Positions 36,991-44,636 of a DNA stretch of 64,000 bases are shown here, one piece after another. Under the pieces are notes generated by a model. It saw nothing but the letters and a program-made list of their open reading frames with translations. It was not told the origin of the DNA and did not search any database. This DNA comes from an uncultured Collinsella sp. Its GTDB lineage: Bacteria; Actinomycetota; Coriobacteriia; Coriobacteriales; Coriobacteriaceae. The position numbers and the translations under genes were made by a program. Positions within the stretch are counted from its first letter, which is position 1. The number at the start of each line of letters is the position of its first letter. Where the stretch lies: the NCBI GenBank assembly GCA_900555555.1, contig USLK01000004.1, positions 28,588 to 92,587 on the forward strand, given 5' to 3'.

Positions 36991-37260
36991 TTACCCGTGC
37001 GCGATTCTGTCATATTTCGGTCTTTCGTTTGCTATTCGGCAATATTCTCTGCATGCGTATCCAGATATACTTATATAGCTTTGCAATTATGCGCTACTGT
37101 GCATGTGCTTACGCTTGATAATCCTCAGAGCGCTATCTTAAGACCGAAATATGACCAAAACGTGCACTGCTGCGCATCAAAGGCTCTTGATGTGGGCACC
37201 TGCCGCCGTATTCGTTTGAATGGTGTCCAGATATTTGTAGTCCATAGTGAAGCCAGGCGT
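36984..37260. other. AT-rich gap with long inverted repeat, no recognised gene
   Basis: This stretch is clearly richer in A and T than its surroundings. It contains a perfect 16-bp inverted repeat (37009-37024 and 37140-37155) enclosing 115 bp, with further small palindromes inside. An open frame of 97 codons (36997-37290, plus) has no ribosome-binding site and no family likeness, so I do not call it a gene. It may hold a small RNA, a miniature mobile element or an old insertion scar. Confidence 0.5.
37009..37155. repeat. 16-bp perfect inverted repeat bounding a 147-bp element
   Basis: The arms GTCATATTTCGGTCTT and AAGACCGAAATATGAC are exact reverse complements. No target-site duplication is visible. 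The element lies between the proS terminator and the tRNA terminator. Confidence 0.75.
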
Positions 37261-37295
37261 GAAAATAAAAAAGCCAGACACATGGTCTGACCTGG
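37261..37295 (-). terminator. Terminator of the left tRNA pair (minus strand)
   Basis: Read on the minus strand, CAGAC and GTCTG pair around CATGT within a larger CCAG/CTGG frame, followed by a run of T (GCTTTTTTATTTT). It lies just after the 3' end of the tRNA-Met/Ile gene. Confidence 0.65.
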
Positions 37296-37303
37296 TAAAA
37301 CAT

Positions 37304-37379
37304 TGGTGGGCCCGCCGAGATTCGAACTCGGAACCCAGGGATTATGAGTCCCCTGCGCTAACCGTTGCGCCACGAGCCC
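37304..37379 (-). tRNA. tRNA with CAT anticodon (Met elongator or Ile2)
   Basis: A 76-base cloverleaf with encoded CCA. The acceptor stem pairs GGGCTCG with CGGGCCC. The anticodon loop is CTCATAA, giving CAT, and the T arm has GTTCGAATC. The loop suits elongator tRNA-Met, but tRNA-Ile2, where the C is changed to lysidine by TilS, has the same anticodon and cannot be excluded without identity elements. It is the second gene behind tRNA-Ala on the minus strand, separated by a terminator-like hairpin. Confidence 0.9.
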
Positions 37380-37395
37380 TTATAGGGGTATGAAA

Positions 37396-37415
37396 AAAGC
37401 CTCTTTCGAGGCTTT
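37396..37415. terminator. Hairpin between the left tRNA-Ala and tRNA-Met
   Basis: A perfect 8-bp stem (AAAGCCTC/GAGGCTTT) with a TTTC loop is followed on the minus strand by six T. It looks like a terminator for tRNA-Ala, yet no clear promoter lies between it and the next tRNA. Confidence 0.7.
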
Positions 37416-37422
37416 AATAATT

Positions 37423-37521
37423 ACTGGTGGAGACGAGGGGGTTCGAACCCCTGACCTCTTGACTGCCAGTCAAGCGCTCTCCCAACTGAGCTACGCCCCC
37501 GGTGCAAGGAATAATATACGG
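37423..37521. repeat. Left arm of 99-bp inverted repeat containing tRNA-Ala
   Basis: This arm is the exact reverse complement of 42043-42141. It covers the whole tRNA-Ala gene plus its -10 box and start-site region. The centre-to-centre distance is about 4.6 kb. Confidence 0.9.
37425..37500 (-). tRNA. tRNA-Ala (GGC), left copy
   Basis: A 76-base cloverleaf with encoded CCA. The anticodon stem CTTGA/TCAAG encloses the loop CTGGCAG, so the anticodon is GGC (alanine). It is identical to the copy at 42064 but on the other strand. Its promoter lies at 37513-37541 on the minus strand. Confidence 0.95.
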
Positions 37522-37541
37522 GACGTTCGAGATGAATGCAA
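37513..37541 (-). promoter_or_regulatory. Promoter of left tRNA-Ala
   Basis: On the minus strand TTGCAT (37541-37536) and TATATT (37518-37513) are exactly 17 bp apart, followed by ATTCCTTGC before the tRNA. The same design recurs at 42023 and 59098. Confidence 0.75.
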
Positions 37542-37683
37542 GAACTATTTTTAAAACAATTATCCGCCTGCCGCCATGTCGCCTTCTGAGCATTTGAGCA
37601 GAGTGTAGTTATCTACATAGAAAGGCACGTCAAGCTGGCATAGCAGGCGCATATGGGAGAACACCGCGAAGCTCGCGGAGTAC

Positions 37684-38529
37684 GTGAGCGGCGACATGGC
37701 GAAGGCCCTGGCGCCCGGCGACGGCTACGACAGGATGCGCGGGGAGATCGCGAAGCGGTTCGCCGGGCAGTCCGTCTCGAACATCATGCGCGTGGTGCAG
37801 ACCGAGGGCACCTACGTGTCGCGGCAGGTGCAGGGCGAGGAGATACGCAGGGCCGGGTTCGACTCGTACTACATCGACAGCCTGAACGACAGCCGCACGT
37901 GCCCGACATGCCGCGCCATATCTGAGCGGAGCCACCGCGAGCCGTTCCGGTTCGAGGACGCGAGGCCCGGCGAGAACTACCCGCCTCTGCACCCGAGGTG
38001 CCGCTGCGAGGTGAACCCGGCTGTCGATAGCTGGGCGGACTGGATACGGGGAGGCACGGGCGGGCCACAGGACAGGCAGAGGGCCGCCGAAAGGTTCGGG
38101 GCAGATGTGCTTCGGACGCTTGCCGACCCGGCCGTTGATTACTACGGAAGCGCCGAGAAGGACGACCCAAAAAGGCTCCAAGCCATAAAGGATGAATTGA
38201 GAAGGAATGCGGTAAGCATTGTGACGCACGGCAAGGACGACGAGAGCATGGGCTATTCCCCATGCTCTCGGGGAATGCCTGGGACTTCTCAGATGCACAT
38301 CACTGAAGGGATGAGTCTTCTTGCCTGGGAGCACGAATACGACCACTTCCTGTGGGATAAGGAGCACGGCTACCCGGGAATCGGCATCGCAATATCGGAC
38401 AGGAGCTATCGTCTTGAGGCCGAACGGCGGGCGTACGGGAAAGAGATTGCCATTGCTTCGTCAAGGGGTGATAATGAGCTTGTAGAGAAGCTTAAAGCCC
38501 TGTTGGCGGAGGAGGAGAGCCGTGTCTAG
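37684..38529 (+). CDS. Phage minor head (MuF/gp7-like) protein, 5'-truncated, with HExxH C-terminal domain
   Basis: At least 281 codons are open from the GTG at 37684; the frame is open back to 37621 with the phage-like text WENTAKLAEY, but the N-terminal head domain is missing, so the gene is truncated. Residues 73-108 carry CPTC and HPRCRC, the Cys/His pattern of MuF/SPP1 gp7 head-morphogenesis proteins. Residues 115-281 are a separate domain with HEYDH at 217-221 and a downstream LEAERRAY (244-251), which fits a zincin-type metallopeptidase. MuF proteins with toxin C-termini are known from temperate phages. The next ORF overlaps its stop. The peptidase role is inferred. Confidence 0.65.
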   Translation: MSGDMAKALAPGDGYDRMRGEIAKRFAGQSVSNIMRVVQTEGTYVSRQVQGEEIRRAGFDSYYIDSLNDSRTCPTCRAISERSHREPFRFEDARPGENYPPLHPRCRCEVNPAVDSWADWIRGGTGGPQDRQRAAERFGADVLRTLADPAVDYYGSAEKDDPKRLQAIKDELRRNAVSIVTHGKDDESMGYSPCSRGMPGTSQMHITEGMSLLAWEHEYDHFLWDKEHGYPGIGIAISDRSYRLEAERRAYGKEIAIASSRGDNELVEKLKALLAEEESRV

Positions 38530-38806
38530 CAAAACCGCTTGCTCAAGAGCGGAGTCCATCCGTTCGGCACGAGGGTGCGATGCCGTCTCCGAAGCCTTCA
38601 GGTTCGTCATGAGCGGCGAGTCGGACGATGACGCCGTTTCTGCAATTGTAGAGCGCAAGAACGAGGATGGCACTATGTACAGCGGGATGACCGTAGGCAC
38701 GTACATGAGGATCTTCCTCGACATTCTTGGCGTTGAGCCGCTAGGTGAAAGCGGTACCCTCGCCGCGTCATGGCGGGACAATTTGAAGCGGGAGCTTGCG
38801 GCTTAG
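38522..38806 (+). CDS. Small orphan protein overlapping the MuF-HExxH gene (possible immunity)
   Basis: A 94-residue soluble protein starting at a GTG that overlaps the previous stop by 8 bases; a GGAGGAG lies before it. It has no motif that I recognise. Residues 20-40 (AVSEAFRFVMSGESDDDAV) look helical. Its position right behind a toxin-like C-terminus is where immunity genes of polymorphic toxins lie, so that role is proposed by context only. A terminator follows at 38850, closing a two-gene cassette. Confidence 0.55.
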   Translation: MSSKTACSRAESIRSARGCDAVSEAFRFVMSGESDDDAVSAIVERKNEDGTMYSGMTVGTYMRIFLDILGVEPLGESGTLAASWRDNLKRELAA

Positions 38807-38849
38807 ACGCAGCTTGCGCAACATATAAAACCTAAGATGTGCAGACATG

Positions 38850-38871
38850 AGGCCCCGCAAGGGGCCTTTCT
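38850..38871 (+). terminator. Terminator after the MuF-HExxH cassette
   Basis: A perfect 7-bp stem (AGGCCCC/GGGGCCT) with a GCAA tetraloop is followed by TTCTC. It lies 43 bp after the orphan ORF and separates it from the rest of the phage genes. Confidence 0.7.
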
Positions 38872-38892
38872 CATGCCGATCGGAGGCACGCG

Positions 38893-39192
38893 ATGATCCC
38901 ATCCAATCCGTCTGACATATACGTCCTCGGCATCCCGTACCGCATCGAGCGCGGCGGGGTGGAGCCCGGCGAGAACGGCTTCTGCAGCCCGTCGAAGCGG
39001 GTCATCGGGATCCGCGAGGGGCTGTGTGAGGACGAGGAGCTGCAGGTGTTCCTGCACGAGGTGGTGCACGCCGTGCTCGCCGGTCTCGCGTACCACGACC
39101 TGTACGAGGATGAGAACTTCGTGCAGGGCATGGCGATAGGTCTGCAGAGCGTTATCGACAGCATCGTGCCTGGAGGTCGATTCCATGCGTAG
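38893..39192 (+). CDS. Putative phage HEVVH zinc-peptidase-like protein
   Basis: A 99-residue protein with LHEVVHAVL at about 57-65, an HExxH zinc site in a helical context. The N-terminal half (IYVLGIPYRIERGGVEPG, then RVIGIREGLCEDEELQVF) resembles the small metallopeptidase-like proteins found in phage head or regulatory modules. No signal peptide is seen. An upstream GATCGGAGG is the likely ribosome-binding site for ATG 38893. The product may be inactive because the module around it is decayed. Function is inferred from the motif. Confidence 0.55.
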   Translation: MIPSNPSDIYVLGIPYRIERGGVEPGENGFCSPSKRVIGIREGLCEDEELQVFLHEVVHAVLAGLAYHDLYEDENFVQGMAIGLQSVIDSIVPGGRFHA

Positions 39193-39280
39193 CGCGACGG
39201 TGTTCACGCGCGCGGGTTGCGGCCCGTGCAAGACGGTCCTTCGGGACGTCGTCCCGCGCCTTGAGGCGGCGGGGCCTTGA
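39185..39280 (+). pseudogene. Truncated thioredoxin/glutaredoxin-like ORF
   Basis: Only 31 codons, starting at an ATG that overlaps the previous gene. The peptide contains TRAGCGPCKTVLRDVVPRLE, which is the redox motif CGPC and the first helix of a thioredoxin fold. The frame stops right after AAGP, where a normal protein would run another 50-60 residues. The next bases belong to a portal gene fragment, so a deletion probably joined the two. Phage glutaredoxin-like genes of this size are common near head genes. Confidence 0.55.
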
Positions 39281-39908
39281 ACGGGCAGTCGAAACGGGAC
39301 GCTTGCATAGGATCGTTCAGCACCGTCGCCAAGAACGTATACGGAGGACCCCGCAGTTCGGGCAGCTGCCCCAGGGGACCATGCAGCCGCATATCGACTA
39401 CACGCGCTCGCTCGCCGCCCGCTTCTCAGGCGAGACCAACGTGCCCCTGTCCGAGCTCGGCGTGGTGACAGACAACCCGGCATCCGCCGAGGCCGTCTAC
39501 GCCGTGAAGGATTCCATGATTGTGGACGCGCAGAACTTCAACGCTGACAACGGCGAGGCCCTGCGCGACGTGGCGCTCATGGCCCTCGTCGTGCTCAACG
39601 GCACGGACCCCGCTATCGAGCGGGCCCGCGGGCTGGCCATCCAGCCCAAGTTCCGCAACCCGTCCATGCCGTCTGTGGTGTCCTAGGCGGACGCCATGCT
39701 CAAGATGGTGCAGGCCATACCGTGGTTCGGCGACTCGGACGTCGCGCTCGAGGAGCTCGGCTTCTCGGACGACCAGATGCTCAGGCCCATCCGCGACCGG
39801 CTCAACGCCCGTGCCCTCGTGGCGGGCGCGGTCGGCGGCACGGACCTCAAGGCCGCATCGAACCCCGACCCTGAAAACGGCTGGCCCCCGGAGGTGGTGC
39901 CTCGTTGA
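39277..39908 (+). pseudogene. Phage portal protein, C-terminal remnant (frameshift and amber)
   Basis: The text SFSTVAKNVYGG in one frame continues as PQFGQLPQGTMQPH and RFSGETNVPLSELGVVTDNPASAEAVYA in the next (shift near 39345-39355). This is typical of portal proteins of tailed phages (SPP1 gp6-like). The reading then meets TAG at 39684-39686, directly followed in the same frame by ADAMLKMVQAIPWFGDSDVALEELGFSDDQ, the usual portal tail, ending at 39908. The TAG most simply replaces a CAG. The N-terminal half is missing. It is not functional. Confidence 0.7.
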
Positions 39909-40683
39909 TACCGAAGAGGGAATGGGACGCCTACAACAGGTCAGTCGATGGGATATGCTCCCGGGCGTAGTCGTCCGCCGTGCGGGCGGTTCTGACCGCC
40001 ATGCGCGCGGGCAGCTGTCCGGCATGGGCGTCGCGGAGATACGCGAGCAGGTGAAGGCGGTCCTCGAGCCCGTGGCGACGGCGTACGCGGAGGCCGCCTC
40101 CGAGCTCGCGGCGGAGTGGTACGACATGGAGGCCGAGGGCCACGGGTATAAGCTCCCCGCGGCGGTGACCCAGGTCGACCCGTGCGGCGACGCGGTCGAT
40201 GCGACCGTGCGGTACCAGATCCGCAGGCTCATGGACGGGGACGCCGAGGGGTTCGCCCGGGACGCCGCCGCCAGGCAGCTTAACGCCACCATAATGGCGA
40301 ACGCCGCCTGGGACCGCGGGCGCGGCGTCAGGTTCGCCCGCGTCACCACGGGGCGCGAGACGTGCGCCTTCTGCTACATGTTGTCGAGCCGAGGGGTTGT
40401 CTACCATACGCGCGAGACCGCCGGGCAGTTCAGCCACTACCACCGCAACTGCGACTGCAAGGTCGTGCCCGGGTTCGAGGACGACCCCGATGCCGAGCTT
40501 GTCGAGGGCCACGACCCCGCCATCATGCGCGAGCGCATGGCCCTCATCGAGGAGCAGACCGGGCTGTCATTCGCGAACAAGGGCGATCTCGGACCAATCT
40601 CAAAAAAACATGGGCCTCAGGGATATAGGCTGGCTTTATGGCGGGAAACCGGCGAAGATACATGCAGAGAAGAGTATCGATAA
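39905..40683 (+). pseudogene. Phage minor capsid protein remnant (amber and frameshifts)
   Basis: A TTG at 39905 overlapping the portal end opens LIPKREWDAYNRSVDGICSRA, then TAG (39968-39970), then SSAVRAVLTAMRAG. After a -1 shift near 40010 the text QLSGMGVAEIREQVKAVLE continues to GRETCAFCYMLSSRG and HYHRNCDCKVVPGF, the Cys/His core of a minor capsid (MuF-like) protein. At the A7 run (40602-40608) the frame leaves the coding direction, and the stop at 40683 follows. The downstream domain continues one frame over, so the original gene was a capsid-effector fusion. Confidence 0.65.
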
Positions 40684-41141
40684 TCTATACGATTGGGAGT
40701 TTCGCGCCGCAGACTTCTTGGCGCGCTCTGGATTCTCGGTAACATTGCTGGATGAAGATCCGTTGGCCCCGGCGAACATCGACGCTCTGATCGGCGGTCA
40801 GCCGTGGGAGCTCAAGAACGTCGGAGATGGCAAACACTCCATCGAGGACCAGTTGAGAAAGGCGAAAAAGAAATGGACGCGCCTCGCCCTGGAAGAGCCG
40901 GTGAGAGTGGTTATTTCTTGTTTCGGCAGGACAAAATCGGATGAGAGCGCCGTCGAGGAAATCATCAGAAGGTCGAGATACTGGGACGAAGTGATGTTTA
41001 TCTCGAGCGACGGGAAAACCATAAGACATATAAAAAATGAGGCCGTTTCCTTCCATAGCTGGACGGGCGTGCCTCAAATTCATTTTAGCAGGGCTTGCGT
41101 TTGTTGCAAGATGAAGGGGTCTGCCTATGCGTTGCTTGAGG

Positions 41142-41200
41142 TGGCGCTCAGGATGCCGTGGGCGCGGCCCGTGCGGGTTCGACTCCCGCCGCCCCGACCA
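41142..41200 (+). pseudogene. 3' half of a tRNA-Leu (CAG) gene
   Basis: From the anticodon arm on, the fold is complete: stem TGGCG/TGCCG around CTCAGGA (anticodon CAG), a long class II variable arm (TGGGC/GCCCG), T arm GCGGG/CCCGC around TTCGACT, acceptor 3' strand and encoded ACCA. The 5' side has no D arm and mismatches the acceptor strand at two of seven positions. This is the usual shape of an att-site remnant left by an integrase that targets the 3' half of a tRNA. Confidence 0.65.
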
Positions 41201-41222
41201 CAACGTTTGAAACCTGATGACC

Positions 41223-41248
41223 AAGGCGGTGCCGCGCGCCGCCTTTCT
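41223..41248 (+). terminator. Terminator-like hairpin in the prophage remnant
   Basis: A 7-bp stem (AAGGCGG/CCGCCTT) with a GC-rich 9-base loop is followed by TCTC. It lies between the tRNA-Leu relic and the scaffold gene. Confidence 0.5.
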
Positions 41249-41352
41249 CATATACGCCCGCAGCGGCGGCAACGCTGCGAAGATGCAACCCGGCCGCAGG
41301 GGACGAAGCGGCTCGACTACGCCCGAGCGGGCGGGGAAATGGAGGGGTCGGA

Positions 41353-41745
41353 ATGCCGTTCGAGCCCATCGCAACGCAGGAGGAATTCGACGAGCGCGTG
41401 AAGGCGCGCCTGAGGCGCGAGCGCGAGCGCGTGATGTCGGAGTACTCGGATTACGAGGACATCAAGGCCGCCGCGGCGGACAGCGCAAAGAAGCTGGACG
41501 AGCAGGGCAGGCGCATCAAGGAGCTCGAGGCTGCCGCGGACGCCCGCGAGCAGGCGGACGCCGTGCGCGAGCTGCGCGGGAAGGTCTCCAAGGAGACCGG
41601 CGTGCCGGCCGAGCTCATCGTGGGCGATGACGAGGAGAGCATGACCGCGTTCGCGCGGTCGGTCGTAGGCTTGATGAAGCCACCGCCTGCGCTGAAATAC
41701 GCGCTTTTGTCTTTTTTTCGGTCGCTGGCAGGCATCGCTCGTTAA
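41353..41745 (+). CDS. Phage scaffold-like protein, 3'-truncated
   Basis: A 130-residue, highly charged helical protein (EFDERVKARLRRERERVMSEYSDYEDIKAAAADSAKKLDEQ), resembling the N-terminal part of head scaffold proteins that follow minor capsid genes. From about residue 112 (SVVGLMKPP) the text changes to a hydrophobic, AT-rich tail (ALKYALLSFFRSLAGIAR), a sign of a junction around 41690. GGAGGGG precedes the ATG. No capsid gene follows; the prophage ends here. Confidence 0.55.
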   Translation: MPFEPIATQEEFDERVKARLRRERERVMSEYSDYEDIKAAAADSAKKLDEQGRRIKELEAAADAREQADAVRELRGKVSKETGVPAELIVGDDEESMTAFARSVVGLMKPPPALKYALLSFFRSLAGIAR

Positions 41746-42042
41746 GGTCGATTGGACTGATTAACTATTCAGCATAGTGTGATACGAATGTTGATAAATA
41801 TGCATATGCGAATGCCTCTTCTGATAAGAGAGCTTGCTGACGAACCGAAATAGAACAAGAACGCGCGCGTAACGCCTAAAAGCGGCTTTAAGTTTGAGCA
41901 ACGTACATGCTAGCCTTCGCCGCGTTTTTGATCAAATCGATACGTCGCTCCCATTCCCCGCAAGCGTCCATCGCGAACGGGTTGACGCCATCGTGCCAAT
42001 CTTAATATTTTCAAAATTAGACTTGCATCGCAGCGCAAGCTT
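41746..42042. other. AT-richer gap between prophage remnant and tRNA-Ala
   Basis: No gene with a start and a ribosome-binding site is seen. On the minus strand, 42001-41888 is an open stretch of 37 codons (DWHDGVNPFAMDACGEWE, then RRIDLIKNAAKAS) bounded by stops; its amino-acid text looks protein-like, so it may be a relic of a chromosomal gene. The rest holds small hairpins and the -35 box of the tRNA-Ala promoter at its end. Confidence 0.35.
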
Positions 42043-42051
42043 CCGTATATT
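42023..42051 (+). promoter_or_regulatory. Promoter of right tRNA-Ala/tRNA-Val
   Basis: TTGCAT (42023-42028) and TATATT (42046-42051) with a 17-bp spacer, followed by ATTCCTTGC and the tRNA 5' end 12 bp after the -10. The spacer differs from the left copy, although both boxes match. Confidence 0.75.
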
Positions 42052-42141
42052 ATTCCTTGCACCGGGGGCGTAGCTCAGTTGGGAGAGCGCTTGACTGGCA
42101 GTCAAGAGGTCAGGGGTTCGAACCCCCTCGTCTCCACCAGT
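42043..42141. repeat. Right arm of 99-bp inverted repeat containing tRNA-Ala
   Basis: This is the exact reverse complement of 37423-37521. The match stops just inside the promoter spacer on one side and 2 bp beyond the CCA end on the other. Confidence 0.9.
42064..42139 (+). tRNA. tRNA-Ala (GGC), right copy
   Basis: A 76-base cloverleaf with encoded CCA and the anticodon GGC in the loop CTGGCAG. The sequence is identical to the minus-strand copy at 37425-37500. It is followed by a GC hairpin and then tRNA-Val. Confidence 0.95.
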
Positions 42142-42150
42142 GATTCTTAC

Positions 42151-42170
42151 GGGGGCACAACGTGCCCCCG
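42151..42170 (+). terminator. Hairpin between right tRNA-Ala and tRNA-Val
   Basis: A perfect 8-bp stem (GGGGGCAC/GTGCCCCC) with a 3-base loop is followed by GAGTTT, a weak T tract. It mirrors the hairpin between the left tRNA pair. Confidence 0.55.
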
Positions 42171-42191
42171 AGTTTATCACTCAGTGCTTTC

Positions 42192-42266
42192 GGGCGATTG
42201 GCTCAGGGGTAGAGCACATCCTTCACACGGATGGGGTCACAAGTTCAAATCTTGTATCGCCCACCA
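42192..42266 (+). tRNA. tRNA-Val (CAC)
   Basis: A 75-base cloverleaf with encoded CCA. The acceptor GGGCGAT pairs with ATCGCCC. The anticodon stem CATCC/GGATG holds the loop TTCACAC, giving CAC (valine). No separate promoter is seen, so it is probably co-transcribed with tRNA-Ala. Confidence 0.93.
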
Positions 42267-42277
42267 GAATTTAATTG

Positions 42278-42306
42278 GGGAGCCGGGTAACCGGCTCCCT
42301 TTTTTG
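42278..42306 (+). terminator. Terminator after tRNA-Val
   Basis: A 9-bp stem (GGGAGCCGG/CCGGCTCCC) with a short loop is followed by six T. It ends the right tRNA pair 20 bp before the ABC-F gene. Confidence 0.85.
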
Positions 42307-42325
42307 TTATCGAGGGGTGCTTTGC

Positions 42326-44330
<2,005 letters not shown>

Positions 44331-44344
<14 letters not shown>

Positions 44345-44627
44345 CGCAGGGGCCATCGCACTCAGATTGCTCTCTCTTGCCTGCCGTATCTTAGGTATCC
44401 TGCTCTGTGCGCTGACCATAATACTGTGCTTTAACGGGATGTCGGCCCGCCTGGGGCTCGTGGACCTCGTCATCGACTTGTCCCGCTCGCTTCCGTCCAG
44501 CATCGCGGGCTACGGCTTGGTCCCCTCGCCGTTCGGCGGTGTTTTCAGACTGGACTTTGCGGTTATCTGCGCCGTGTTATTCCTGCTTGATTATCTGTTC
44601 GACCGTGTCTCTCGCTCGATCCGTTAG
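44331..44627 (+). CDS. Small two-helix membrane protein
   Basis: A 98-residue protein with two likely transmembrane segments ([22 protein letters not shown] and [15 protein letters not shown]). The loop between them is mildly hydrophobic. It begins at a GTG inside the end of the ABC-F gene (14-bp overlap) and is followed after 9 bp by the M50 protease. I recognise no family; its position suggests it works with the protease or is co-regulated. Confidence 0.6.
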
Positions 44628-44636
44628 GAATCCCGC

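Larger units (their letters stand above)
40610..41401 (+). pseudogene. Detached PD-(D/E)XK / CdiA-CT-like nuclease domain
   Basis: This frame picks up after the A7 run with GLRDIGWLYGGKPAKIH, then DWEFRAADFLARSGFSVTLL, ANIDALIGGQPWELKN and IEDQLRKAKKKW. The D...(E)xK arrangement (NIDALI, then WELK) and the following IEDQL helix resemble C-terminal nuclease domains of contact-dependent toxins (CdiA_C type) and other PD-(D/E)XK nucleases. An ATG at 40610 is possible, but no ribosome-binding site is evident. Past about 41090 the frame runs through a tRNA-Leu relic and a terminator, so the real end is lost. Activity is unlikely unless re-initiation occurs. Confidence 0.55.

Noticed and set aside
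36997..37290. 97-codon frame in the gap after proS
   Set aside because: It crosses the inverted repeat and the tRNA terminator, has no ribosome-binding site and no recognisable protein text.
39684..39970. TAG reassigned to glutamine in a recoded phage
   Set aside because: The attraction is two TAG codons at likely Gln sites, but frameshifts and truncated ends show a dead prophage. Kept only as a low-interest finding.
40595..40615. Programmed -1 frameshift at the A7 run in the minor capsid gene
   Set aside because: The nuclease domain lies in the +1 frame, not -1, and other lesions (amber codons, another shift) already break the gene. Decay is the simpler reading.
41142..41200. Functional phage tRNA-Leu
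   Set aside because: The D arm and two acceptor pairs are missing, so it cannot form a working tRNA.
40685..41374. 229-codon minus-strand protein over the tRNA-Leu relic
   Set aside because: Part of its text (VEPARAAPTAS-like) is the usual false translation of tRNA DNA. No start signal is seen.
41932..42180. 82-codon minus-strand frame over tRNA-Ala
   Set aside because: It is a read-through of the tRNA gene on the opposite strand.
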